Shown in pieces: positions 15,956 to 24,308 of a stretch of DNA of 41,693 nucleotides (positions are counted from its first letter, which is position 1; each line of letters begins with the position of its first letter). The stretch spans positions 1-41,693 of the forward strand of contig DAOUJJ010000016.1 in NCBI GenBank assembly GCA_034422835.1, read 5' to 3'. The notes beneath the pieces were generated by a model. That model saw only the letters and a list, made by a program, of their open reading frames with translations, was not told the DNA's origin and searched no databases. Position numbers and translations under genes: made by a program. Source of the DNA: VXMO01 sp034422835 (GTDB taxonomy: Bacteria; Chloroflexota; Dehalococcoidia; UBA6926).

Positions 15956-16990
15956 ATGAACCAGAACCGGACAATCACGTCCGTTCCGGGCGTCCGCCTC
16001 GCGCACATCACGGACACCGATGCCGTGACCGGGACAACCGTCCTCCTCTTTCCCGACCACGGCGCAGTTGGCGGCGTCGAGGTTCGCGGCGCCGCCCCCG
16101 GCACGCGTGAGACCGACCTTCTCCGACCCGGCACCCTCGTTGAGCGCGTTCATTCGATCTTTCTCACCGGCGGCAGCGCCTTTGGCATGAACGTCGCTGA
16201 GGGCATCATGCGCCACCTTGAGGTGGAGGGTATCGGTTTCCAGACCCCCGCTGGCGTGGTGCCCATCGTCCCCGGCGCGGTGATCTATGACCTTGGCATG
16301 GGACGCACTGATCGACGCGTGACGCGCGATTTCGGCCTTGACGGCGCGCGTGAGGCCTCGGACGCGCCTGCCGAGTCCGGCAGCATCGGCGCGGGAACCG
16401 GCGCGACAGTCGCCAAGGCCCTCGGGCAGGACCACGCCCTCAAGGGCGGCGTCGGCACGGCGGCCATGGAATTGGCGAGCGGGCACAGGATAGGCGCGGT
16501 CATGGTCGTCAACGCCTTTGGCGACATCATTGATCCTGAAACCGGCGCGCTCATCGCAGGCCCGCGCAACGATAACGCAGACGGCCCCCCTTTCCTCAGC
16601 ACGCGCGAGATTCTGCGGAGCGGGAATAGACAGGGGCCCGGCGGGCGGTTCGGGCAGCAGCCAACCAATACGACCATCGGTGTCGTGGCGACGGACGCGC
16701 CTCTCACGGTCGCGCATGCAAACCGGCTTGCCATGATGGCCCACAGCGGCATCGCCCGCGCCATCGTGCCGTCGTACGGCATGGGCGACGGCGATACGCT
16801 CTTCTTTGTCTCCACCGCCCCACCGGACACGCCAACAGTGGATACCTTCGGACTCACGCCCATCGGAGCGGCGGCGGCGGAAGTCGTCGAGCGGGCCATC
16901 ATCGACGCGATTCGATCCGCCACGGGCATCGCCGGAATCCCGTCCGCCGCAGAGCACATCTCCGGCATGAACGGACATCTGAGGCAATGA
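15956..16990 (+). CDS. P1/S58-family aminopeptidase (DmpA/BapA type)
   Basis: This 344-residue self-cleaving N-terminal-nucleophile aminopeptidase is the usual length for peptidase family S58. It opens with ITSVPGVRLAHITD, typical of the family. It has the Gly-rich FLTGGSAFGMN and GSIGAGTGATVAK blocks, and the cleavage site N238-T239 in PTNTTIGVVATDAPL, where the Thr after Asn would become the new N-terminus and nucleophile. Members release N-terminal L- or D-residues or beta-amino acids such as beta-alanine from peptides. Its stop overlaps the start of the PanG-like gene (ATGA), so it is the first gene of the pantothenate operon. Export or cytoplasmic location is not evident; there is no signal peptide. 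Confidence 0.85.
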   Translation: MNQNRTITSVPGVRLAHITDTDAVTGTTVLLFPDHGAVGGVEVRGAAPGTRETDLLRPGTLVERVHSIFLTGGSAFGMNVAEGIMRHLEVEGIGFQTPAGVVPIVPGAVIYDLGMGRTDRRVTRDFGLDGAREASDAPAESGSIGAGTGATVAKALGQDHALKGGVGTAAMELASGHRIGAVMVVNAFGDIIDPETGALIAGPRNDNADGPPFLSTREILRSGNRQGPGGRFGQQPTNTTIGVVATDAPLTVAHANRLAMMAHSGIARAIVPSYGMGDGDTLFFVSTAPPDTPTVDTFGLTPIGAAAAEVVERAIIDAIRSATGIAGIPSAAEHISGMNGHLRQ

Positions 16991-17880
16991 CGACGCTGCG
17001 CGGTGACAGGGTGGGCATTCTCGGCGCGGGAGCCGTTGGCACGGCGCTCGCCGTCGGCCTCTCAGACGCGGGCTACCACGTCACTGCCATCACCAGCCGG
17101 GACGCGGAGAGGGCCAGGAGCCTTGCCAGCCACATCGGCGGGGCAATCCACACGCGCCACGCCGGACTCCTGGTGGATGTCGCAGATATCGTGTTCCTCA
17201 CCGTGCCGGATGACGTGATCGGTTCCGTCGCGGAAAGCGTCCCGTGGCGCAGTGGCATGGCAGCCGTCCACTGTTCCGGCGGAACGCCCGTGAGCGTGCT
17301 GGAGTGCGCCACGGGCTACGACGCAATGATCGGCGGATTCCATCCTCTGTATACCTTTCCTCCCAACCCGAAGAGACCCGCAACGCTCGAAAATGTGACG
17401 TTCGCTATCGAAAGTCCGAGTCCTGCCCTGCATCATCAACTGCGCGATATGGCGCATGCCCTCCACGGCCATGCCATCGACGTCAATGAGAAATCGCGCG
17501 CCCTCTACCACATCTCCGGCGTGCTCGCGTCCAACTATTTGGTCGCGATAATCGCTGAAGCCGCTAGCATTTGGGCGCAATTCGGGTACAATCAGTCGCA
17601 AGCCTTGCAGGCGCTGCTGCCGCTTATTCGTGGAACGGTGGGGAATATCGAACGCGATGGGGCGGCTGCCGCGTTGACAGGTCCGATAGTCCGGGGAGAC
17701 CTCGGGACCATGCAGGCGCACCTTGAGCAGTTGCGGGCAACCTTGCCGAGCGTAGTACCCTTATACGCGGCGCTCGCGCAGGCGACGGCAAAGTTTGCCG
17801 TTGACGCGCAACGGCTCGATGGGACGAGGGGAGAGGAGATTCTCGCCCTGCTGGGCGAGCCATCAGAAACGACAGGATAG
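16987..17880 (+). CDS. panG: Rossmann-fold DUF2520 protein, probable PanG-type ketopantoate reductase
   Basis: This 297-residue protein has an N-terminal NAD(P)-binding fold with G13-A-G-A-V-G18 and a C-terminal all-helical DUF2520 domain with the signature ALTGPIVRGD. DUF2520 proteins resemble 6-phosphogluconate/ketopantoate reductases. PanG is a described alternative to PanE for reducing ketopantoate to pantoate with NADPH; assigning that role here rests on the fold and on the position directly before panD and panB. It overlaps the S58 peptidase gene by 4 bases, and panD follows after 8 bases. No panE or panC lies in this window. The symbol is an inference from context. Confidence 0.7.
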   Translation: MTTLRGDRVGILGAGAVGTALAVGLSDAGYHVTAITSRDAERARSLASHIGGAIHTRHAGLLVDVADIVFLTVPDDVIGSVAESVPWRSGMAAVHCSGGTPVSVLECATGYDAMIGGFHPLYTFPPNPKRPATLENVTFAIESPSPALHHQLRDMAHALHGHAIDVNEKSRALYHISGVLASNYLVAIIAEAASIWAQFGYNQSQALQALLPLIRGTVGNIERDGAAAALTGPIVRGDLGTMQAHLEQLRATLPSVVPLYAALAQATAKFAVDAQRLDGTRGEEILALLGEPSETTG

Positions 17881-17888
17881 ACGAACCG

Positions 17889-18272
17889 ATGATGCGCACA
17901 ATGCTGGCCGGGAAGATTCACCGCGCCACCGTGACTGAGGCAAACGTGGATTATGAGGGCTCGATAACCATCGATCCTGATCTGCTTGAGGCCGCCGGCA
18001 TCCTGCCCTACGAGCTCGTGCAGGTGCTCGACATCACCAACGGCGCGCGGCTCGAAACCTACGCCATCGAGGGCGAGCGCGGCTCCGGCCAGGTCTGTGT
18101 GAATGGCGCAGCCGGGCTGCTCGTGCGTGAGCGGGACCTGATTATCGTGCTTCATTTCATGCACATGTCAGAGGAAGATGCCTGCCGTGTCAGCCCGCGC
18201 ATCGTGCGTGTGGATGCCCGCAACCGCATCGTCCAGCGAACCAACCGCATCGAGGCCCGCAGCTACTACTAG
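17889..18272 (+). CDS. panD: aspartate 1-decarboxylase
   Basis: This 127-residue pyruvoyl enzyme makes beta-alanine from L-aspartate for pantothenate. It opens MMRTMLAGKIHRATVTEANV, the standard PanD N-terminus. The self-processing site is G24-S25 in YEGSITID; cleavage there turns Ser25 into the pyruvoyl group. Other family blocks are NGARLETYAIEGERGSG, VNGAAG and the tail. Numbering from the ATG at 17889 matches the E. coli enzyme exactly, which supports that start over the next ATG. It lies in the same operon as the PanG-like gene and panB. Confidence 0.95.
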   Translation: MMRTMLAGKIHRATVTEANVDYEGSITIDPDLLEAAGILPYELVQVLDITNGARLETYAIEGERGSGQVCVNGAAGLLVRERDLIIVLHFMHMSEEDACRVSPRIVRVDARNRIVQRTNRIEARSYY

Positions 18273-18302
18273 AGCGCGACCCGCCGTCTCGGCGGCAAGG
18301 GA

Positions 18303-19136
18303 ATGGCGTCCGTGCGCACAACCATCAAGACGATCCAGGATTTCAAGGACCGGGGCGAGCGTTTTCCGGTTCTGACCGCCTACGACTACTACACCGCGCG
18401 CGCCATCGATGAGTCCGGCGTCCCCGCCATCCTCGTCGGTGACAGCCTCGGCAACGTCGTGCTCGGTTATGACTCCACCGTGTCCGTCACGATGGACGAC
18501 ATGATCCACCACACCGCGGCCGTGGCCCGTGGAACCAAAAGCGCTCTCGTCATCGCCGATATGCCGTTCATGTCGTACCAGACGAGCCCCGAGGATGCCC
18601 TGCGCAACGCCGCGCGATTCCTGCAGGAAGCCGGCGCGCAGAGCGTCAAACTCGAGGGCGGCGAGGTTATGGCGGAGACGATCAGGGCGCTGGTCGACCG
18701 CGGCATCCCCGTCATGGGACATATCGGATTCACGCCGCAGTCCGAGTTCCAGATCGGACGGCGTTTCCAGGGGCGTCGTAACGTTGAAGACGCGCGCAAG
18801 ATGATCCGCGACGCTGAGGCCGTGCAGGCCGCCGGCGCATACTCCATCGTTCTGGAGCTGGTGCCTGAGCAGCTCTCACAGATCATCACCGAGCGCCTCA
18901 GCATTCCCACCATCGGCATCGGCTCCGGCCCGCATTGCGATGCGCAGGTGCAGGTCGTGAGCGACATGCTCGGCATCGTCTCAGACCACGTCGGGCGGCA
19001 CGTCAAGCAATACGCCGAGTTGAGCAGCACGATCCGCGCCGCCGTCAACGAATACGCCCAAGAAGTCCGCGACGGCACGTTCCCCACAAGCGAACACACC
19101 CGCCCCCTCTCAGAAGACATCCTCAAAGACCTCTAA
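18303..19136 (+). CDS. panB: 3-methyl-2-oxobutanoate hydroxymethyltransferase
   Basis: This 277-residue TIM-barrel enzyme adds the hydroxymethyl group of 5,10-methylene-THF to ketoisovalerate, giving ketopantoate. The conserved blocks are complete: LTAYDYYTARAIDESGVP, ILVGDSLGNVVLGYDST (Mg and substrate ligands D and S), ADMPFMSY, VKLEGG, MGHIGFTPQ and the catalytic-region ELVPEQL plus IGIGSGPHCDAQVQV. The start is ATG at 18303 behind AAGGGA. The following lipoprotein gene begins 10 bases after the stop, suggesting the same transcript. Confidence 0.95.
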   Translation: MASVRTTIKTIQDFKDRGERFPVLTAYDYYTARAIDESGVPAILVGDSLGNVVLGYDSTVSVTMDDMIHHTAAVARGTKSALVIADMPFMSYQTSPEDALRNAARFLQEAGAQSVKLEGGEVMAETIRALVDRGIPVMGHIGFTPQSEFQIGRRFQGRRNVEDARKMIRDAEAVQAAGAYSIVLELVPEQLSQIITERLSIPTIGIGSGPHCDAQVQVVSDMLGIVSDHVGRHVKQYAELSSTIRAAVNEYAQEVRDGTFPTSEHTRPLSEDILKDL

Positions 19137-19145
19137 CCACAACCC

Positions 19146-19514
19146 GTGAACGTCAAAAACCTGGTAAGGACAGCAATAATTGCAACTGCCGTTGTCTTGA
19201 CCGCCCTACTCGCCGCAGCCTGCGAGGAACGCGAGCCGCAGAATGTCGCTTTCGACATGGAGATTGTCGGCGGCGAACTAACCGGCGACGAATCAACCAT
19301 GACGGTCAATCAGGACGATACAGTCACGATCGATTGGACGAGCGATATGCCTCTGCTGGTTCATCTGCACGGGTACAACATCGAAACGCAGCTGGAGCCC
19401 GGTGTGACAGCGCCGATGAGTTTCTTGGCAGATGCGACGGGCCGGTACGATATCGCCATCCACGCCGCGGATGTCCATGAACGCGTAATCGCGACTCTCG
19501 AAGTCAGGCCGTAG
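19146..19514 (+). CDS. cupredoxin-like lipoprotein
   Basis: This is a 122-residue protein. A lipoprotein signal ends in LAAAC with the lipidated C26. The rest is an all-beta domain of cupredoxin type: residues from about 35 read as paired strands, and the HLHGYN motif followed by EPG, F..DATGRYDI..H is typical of small cupredoxin-like proteins. The only Cys is the lipidated one, so it cannot form a classic blue-copper site; the His residues (VHLHGY, IHAADVHE) could still bind metal. The start is GTG at 19146. It is 15 bases ahead of the polytopic membrane protein, and the two are probably one functional pair. Confidence 0.7.
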   Translation: MNVKNLVRTAIIATAVVLTALLAAACEEREPQNVAFDMEIVGGELTGDESTMTVNQDDTVTIDWTSDMPLLVHLHGYNIETQLEPGVTAPMSFLADATGRYDIAIHAADVHERVIATLEVRP

Positions 19515-19529
19515 AATAAGCGGGCCGCA

Positions 19530-21065
19530 ATGAAGAGGCTCGTTGTATCCACAGTCCCGCTTGCGACCGCGCTGGCGGTTCTCGCCTGGCTCATCCCCGG
19601 AGCCGCATTCGCTCACGGCTTTGGCGAGAAATATGATCTGCCTCTGCCCCTCTCACTCTATGTAACGGGCGCGGGGCTGGCCGTTGCCCTGTCATTTGTG
19701 ATCGTCGCCGTCTTTGTGCGTCGAACACCGAGCGCAACCGACTACCCTCGTTTCAACCTGCTCAAACTTTGGCCTGTTCGAGTGCTCGCAAGCGCGCCCG
19801 TCATTCAGACACTGCGCATCCTCAGCGTCCTGCTGCTCCTGCTCGTTGTCCTGACCGGCGCATTGGGTGTCAACCGCTCAACGGCGAACATCGCCCCGGT
19901 TCTCGTATGGGTCTACTGGTGGGTCGGCATCGCGTTCGCGTCCGCGCTCATCGGCAACGTCTGGGGCCTCATCAACCCCGTCCGCACAATTTACGAGTGG
20001 ATGGATGCGCTGGCGCAACGCGTCATTCCCGGCGGTCTGAGTTTCGGGCAGGACGACTCCGCCTACCCGCCGCGATGGGCCGCGTGGCCTGCCGTCATCA
20101 CCTTTGGGATCTTTGCGTGGTTTGAGATTGCCTATGAGGGTTCAGCGGAGCCGCTGTCAATCGCCATTGCCATCATGGGCTACTGCATGATCACGTGGTG
20201 GGGTATGGCAATCTTCGGAGCAGATACGTGGATGCGCAAAGCGGATGTCTTCTCCCTCATCTTTGGCGTTCTCGCCAGGTTCGCCCCAACGGAACTGCGC
20301 GTCGTGTCCGAATCGGGCGAGACAGAATCCATCGACGATGTTGAGGCCTTTCGCGCCGCTCTGCCCGAACGGCGGGAGCTTGGCCTACGGCCGCCCGGCG
20401 CCGGCCTGCTCAATGGCGCAGGCACAACAACGTCCTTCATGATTCTCGTTGTCGTGCTCCTGTCCACCGTCACGTTTGACGGCCTGCAGGACACCCCGCC
20501 CTGGGCGAGACTCGTCCACTGGGCATTCGTCAACTCGCCGGGTTGGACATCCACCGCCGTCACTTTGGTGAACACCGCAGGCCTTGTCGCGTTCGCCGGG
20601 ATATTCGTTGCCGCCTATCTCCTCTTCTGCGCTGTCATGGCCCGCTCAGGGGAGACGCCGGAAACACGCGGCACGATGGCTGCCGCCCGCGTCTTTGCCC
20701 TCTCCCTTGTTCCAATCGCCTTCGCTTACCATCTCGCCCATTTCATCTCTTACCTGCTCATCCAAGGGCAGGTGGTTATCCCGCACGCCTCCGACCCGTT
20801 TGGGTTCGGCTGGAATCTGTTTGGCACGTCCGACTACCAGGTCAACATCGGCATCGTTAACGCGCAGTTCGTGTGGATACTGGCGATTGCCGCCATCGTC
20901 ATCGGCCACGTCATCGCCGTCTTTCTCGCCCATGTCACGGCGCTGCGGCACTTCGGCGCGCATGATGTTGCTTTGAGAAGCCAGCGCGCCATGCTCATCC
21001 TGATGGTGGGCTACACGATGGTTAGCCTCTGGATCCTCGCGCAGCCAATCACCGAATATGCTTGA
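19530..21065 (+). CDS. polytopic membrane protein, function unknown
   Basis: This 511-residue protein has about ten or more hydrophobic helices. An N-terminal signal-like helix ends near AFAHGFGEKYDLPLPLSL; this block (HGFGxxYDLPxPL) is a family hallmark I have seen in conserved membrane proteins of proteobacteria and Chloroflexota, some annotated as 'fenitrothion hydrolase' on slim evidence. Trp-rich loops (VWVYWWVG, VNSPGW) and a cytoplasmic stretch of about 60 residues (near 240-300) follow. There is no enzyme motif I can name. The tight spacing with the cupredoxin-like lipoprotein suggests metal or redox chemistry at the membrane. This is a function guess from context only. Confidence 0.6.
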   Translation: MKRLVVSTVPLATALAVLAWLIPGAAFAHGFGEKYDLPLPLSLYVTGAGLAVALSFVIVAVFVRRTPSATDYPRFNLLKLWPVRVLASAPVIQTLRILSVLLLLLVVLTGALGVNRSTANIAPVLVWVYWWVGIAFASALIGNVWGLINPVRTIYEWMDALAQRVIPGGLSFGQDDSAYPPRWAAWPAVITFGIFAWFEIAYEGSAEPLSIAIAIMGYCMITWWGMAIFGADTWMRKADVFSLIFGVLARFAPTELRVVSESGETESIDDVEAFRAALPERRELGLRPPGAGLLNGAGTTTSFMILVVVLLSTVTFDGLQDTPPWARLVHWAFVNSPGWTSTAVTLVNTAGLVAFAGIFVAAYLLFCAVMARSGETPETRGTMAAARVFALSLVPIAFAYHLAHFISYLLIQGQVVIPHASDPFGFGWNLFGTSDYQVNIGIVNAQFVWILAIAAIVIGHVIAVFLAHVTALRHFGAHDVALRSQRAMLILMVGYTMVSLWILAQPITEYA

Positions 21066-21149
21066 CGGCGCGTCCCTTCCTGCTACGCTTGCGAATATCC
21101 GGCGCGTCACCATTACCACTAATCCAATGGCGACGACACAGGGGAGACA

Positions 21150-23528
21150 ATGACGACGACAGATAGTGGAACGTCCCCGTCCGTTTTGGCGGGAATCCGC
21201 GTACTTGACCTGTCGGGCTTGGCGGGACAGTACGCGGGCCGCCTGCTGGCAGACATGGGCGCGGAGGTCATCAAGATCGAGCCGCCGGGCGGCGACCCCG
21301 TCCGGCATATGCCGCCGTTCGCCGGTGATGAGCCGGGCCTTGACCGCAGCCTCCGCTGGCTCGCCTACAACTCCAACAAGTCGAGCGTCGTCATCGACAT
21401 TGAAACGGACAACGGCCGCCAACAGTTGCTTGAGATGGCGCGGTCCGCTGACATCATGCTTGAGAGTTTCGAACCCGGCTATCTCGCCGCCATCGGGCTG
21501 CCTGATGACGTTCTGAGAGCAGAAAATCCTCGTCTAGTCACCGTCTCCGTTACGCCGTTCGGCGAGTCCGGCCCCTATGGCAGCTACCTGGGTTCAGACC
21601 TCCATGCCATCGCCATGAGCGGGCTGACCACAATCCAGGGCGACGACGAGCAACCACCCGCCACCGCTCCATTGGACCAGGCGTATATCCTCGCCAACAC
21701 CCACGCCGCGCACGGGGTGTTCTACGCCCTCATGGCGCGCCGCAAGACGAACAAAGGCCAGCATGTGGAGGTCTCCATGCAGGAGGTGCTGGCCAACATC
21801 TTCTACCAGGTGATCCGCTACTCGGCCACGTCGGAGATCGGCGAACGCATCGGCGCAACCGGCAATCTCGCCCCGTACAACATCTACAGGTGCAAGGACG
21901 GATGGGTGAGCCTCGCCGTGCTCCTTGCCCCCCAGGCAAAGGTCTTCTTCGATTGGTTGGGCGAGCCTGCGTTGCAGGACGACTTCTGGTACCCGCTCAT
22001 AAACCGGCAGGGTGAGAACATGCTGTTCATCGACTCTCTCGTGCGCCCGTTCATCGAGCAGTTCACGGTGGCCGAGTTCGTGGAAGAGGCGCAGTCACGA
22101 CGCCTCGCCGCCGCGCCCGTCAATCGCCCCGGCGACTTTGCCGACAACGTCCAGTTCGCCGAGCGCGACTACTTCACGACTATCGAACACCCCGAAATCG
22201 GTGAGTATCCCCTCCCCAGTGCGCCTTTCCGCATGTCTGAAACACCCATCGCCCAGCCCAAACCCGCGCCCCTCTTGGATGAACACGCCGGTCAGATTTC
22301 AGAGCGCGAGCCTGTACCCGCAGGCGCGGCAGAGAACGGCGCATCCCCCGTACTACCGCTTGAGGGCGTGCGTGTCCTGGACTTTACGCGCATCTGGGCG
22401 GGGCCGTACTGCACACGTCAGCTTGCCGACTACGGCGCGGAGGTTATCAAGGTTGAGTCGTCCCTGTTTGACACCAACAACCGTCAAGGGACGATGCCAT
22501 TCGTCGCCGATCTCAACCGCAACAAGCACAGCATCACGCTTGACCTGCACCACGATGAGGCGCGGGAAGTCGCCAAGCGCATCGCCGCCGAATCCGACCT
22601 CGTCATCGACAACTTTGCGCTCGGCGTCATAGACCGCTTCGGCCTCGGCTACAACGAGTTGAAAAAGATCAACCCGGACATCATCCAGATCAGCATGCCC
22701 GGGTGGGGCAGCATCGGCCCGCTGCGCGATCACGTCGCCTTTGGATTCAGCCTTGTCTCCGTCTCCGGCCTCAGCTACACGTGGGGACACCCGGAGTCGG
22801 AGCCCAACGCCCGCTGCAAGTTCGACTACCCTGACTTTCTCATCGCCAGCCTCACCGCGCTGGCCGCCCTTGCCGCCATTTACCACAAGGCGGAGACGGG
22901 GCGCGGCCAGTACGTGGAGATGGCGCAGGTGGAGGCCGTCGGCAACACCATGGCGATGCCCTTCATGGACTACAAGCTCAACGGACGCCCCGGCGAACCT
23001 GTCGGCAACCGCCACCCCGTTCACGCCCCGCACGGAATCTATCCCGCCAGGGGCAACGACGAATGGTGCGCCATCGCCTGCAAAACGGATCAGGAATGGG
23101 AGGCGCTCGTTGAGGCCATCGGCAGCCCCGCGTGGGCGTTGGTCCCGGACTATGCGACACAGGACGGACGCAAGGCCAACGAGGACGCGCTGAATGCCGA
23201 CCTGTCAGAGTGGACGCGGACGCAGACGCCGCGCCAGGTCATGCACCTGCTCCAGCGCTCCGGCGTCGCCGCCACCGCCGTCCTCGACGGGGAAGGGCTC
23301 TTCTGGGATCCCCACCTGCGTGATCGCGGCTACATCCACACGCTTGACCACCCGGATTGGGGGGTTCTGGAGCAGCCGGGCGTCACCGTCCGCCTATCGG
23401 AAACACCCGGCGGCTCGCGAATGCCCTCCGCCACGCTCGGCCAGCACAATGACTACGTCCTCCGCGGCATCCTCGGCCTCTCCGATGACGAGGTTAAAGT
23501 GCTACAGGACACGGGCGCGCTAACCTAG
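21150..23528 (+). CDS. double-domain CaiB/BaiF (class III) CoA-transferase
   Basis: This 792-residue protein is made of two full class III CoA-transferase domains (about 10-395 and 405-785) where ordinary members have one of about 400. Each half opens with the family start (GIRVLDLSGLAGQYAGRLLADMGAEVIKIE; GVRVLDFTRIWAGPYCTRQLADYGAEVIKVE; both quoted only as landmarks by their first residues GIRVLDL and GVRVLDF). At the catalytic Asp position the first half has Y179 and the second has D562, so only the second appears competent. Such enzymes move CoA between carboxylic acids. The start is ATG at 21150 behind GGGGAG. A paralogue lies at 26366-28783, beyond an opposite-strand restriction-modification gene. 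Confidence 0.85.
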   Translation: MTTTDSGTSPSVLAGIRVLDLSGLAGQYAGRLLADMGAEVIKIEPPGGDPVRHMPPFAGDEPGLDRSLRWLAYNSNKSSVVIDIETDNGRQQLLEMARSADIMLESFEPGYLAAIGLPDDVLRAENPRLVTVSVTPFGESGPYGSYLGSDLHAIAMSGLTTIQGDDEQPPATAPLDQAYILANTHAAHGVFYALMARRKTNKGQHVEVSMQEVLANIFYQVIRYSATSEIGERIGATGNLAPYNIYRCKDGWVSLAVLLAPQAKVFFDWLGEPALQDDFWYPLINRQGENMLFIDSLVRPFIEQFTVAEFVEEAQSRRLAAAPVNRPGDFADNVQFAERDYFTTIEHPEIGEYPLPSAPFRMSETPIAQPKPAPLLDEHAGQISEREPVPAGAAENGASPVLPLEGVRVLDFTRIWAGPYCTRQLADYGAEVIKVESSLFDTNNRQGTMPFVADLNRNKHSITLDLHHDEAREVAKRIAAESDLVIDNFALGVIDRFGLGYNELKKINPDIIQISMPGWGSIGPLRDHVAFGFSLVSVSGLSYTWGHPESEPNARCKFDYPDFLIASLTALAALAAIYHKAETGRGQYVEMAQVEAVGNTMAMPFMDYKLNGRPGEPVGNRHPVHAPHGIYPARGNDEWCAIACKTDQEWEALVEAIGSPAWALVPDYATQDGRKANEDALNADLSEWTRTQTPRQVMHLLQRSGVAATAVLDGEGLFWDPHLRDRGYIHTLDHPDWGVLEQPGVTVRLSETPGGSRMPSATLGQHNDYVLRGILGLSDDEVKVLQDTGALT

Positions 23529-23555
23529 AGTGGGGGAGCGTTGCGGCGCTATGTG

Positions 23556-24284
23556 TCAGCCGAGCCGCCCGTCATAGCGTTGGCCGGTAATGGACGGTTC
23601 AGCCGTCAAATGACGCCGAATAGTGTCCACGCGCTCTGTGTTAATACCGAGAGCCGTGCAAACCGCGTCATCAAGGGCCTTTCGAACGTCACATTCCTGC
23701 ATCTCCTGTAGCGGCAAGAGGGAACGATTCGACAGCCCATCATAAGTGGATGCCAGTTGCACAGCAGCCGACTCGCCAATCTTCCCGAAATCGGGAACAG
23801 TGAGCTTGCGCATATCATCCATTGAGATGTTGGGGTAAGTAGGTTTCTTATTGGATCGGTCGCCCAACACAGAGAGTATTCCTATTGTCGAGTTTATGTA
23901 CACACAGAGTGCTTTTTCCCAAGATTCTGAATTGCCGCTGGAGGAATTCACATGGCAGGGAACCCACGCCGAACCCAAGGCAAGATTGGGCAACCGCACA
24001 GAAAGCGCTCTAACAGTGGGCAGGAATATACGTGTAGGAAGAAAGAGCCTTCCACGTTGACGCCAAAGGTTCTGGGCCTGTTTCTCCTTCCCAGGCTTGG
24101 CTGCTATGTGGGTATCCGGCTTTGCCGCCATCGATTGTGTGACATCAGTCTTGTGATCCCAAAGAGCAATCATGCCTCCGGAACCGGGCATGGAAGTGCG
24201 GTCAAAAATCCCTCTCACGCCTTGACCAGCAGGGCCAATATCCGCTGATCTTCCTAGATCAATAGAACGGAAGAATTCGCCGCG
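23556..24284 (-). pseudogene. in-frame 3' continuation of the restriction-modification gene (target-recognition part)
   Basis: After the TAG at 24285-24287 the same reading frame stays open for another 242 codons. It reads RGEFFRSIDLG, then DIGPAGQGVRGIF, ALWDHK, RLFLPTRIFLPT, the KALCVYINSTIG block and MRKLTVPD, in the order expected for the C-terminal target-recognition part of a single-chain N6-adenine methyltransferase. No ribosome site is evident for separate translation (an ATG-like start would fall mid-domain). It therefore belongs to the gene at 24285-26309 and would be made only by read-through, or after loss or inversion of the stop. The open frame is otherwise undamaged, which argues that the stop is recent or switchable. 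Confidence 0.75.
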
Positions 24285-24308
24285 CTAAGGCGCGGCGAAT
24301 TCTTCCGT
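24267..24308. repeat. perfect 18-bp-arm palindrome with the TAG stop in its loop
   Basis: The arms 24267-24284 and 24291-24308 are exact reverse complements (18 of 18); both contain GAATTC. The six-base loop 24285-24290 is CTAAGG on the plus strand, read by the gene as CCT TAG (Pro-stop). Flipping the loop gives CTA AGG (Leu-Arg) and keeps the frame open: ...EEFAALRRGEFFRS... Replication-mediated flipping of a short hairpin loop would act as a switch. Confidence 0.85.
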
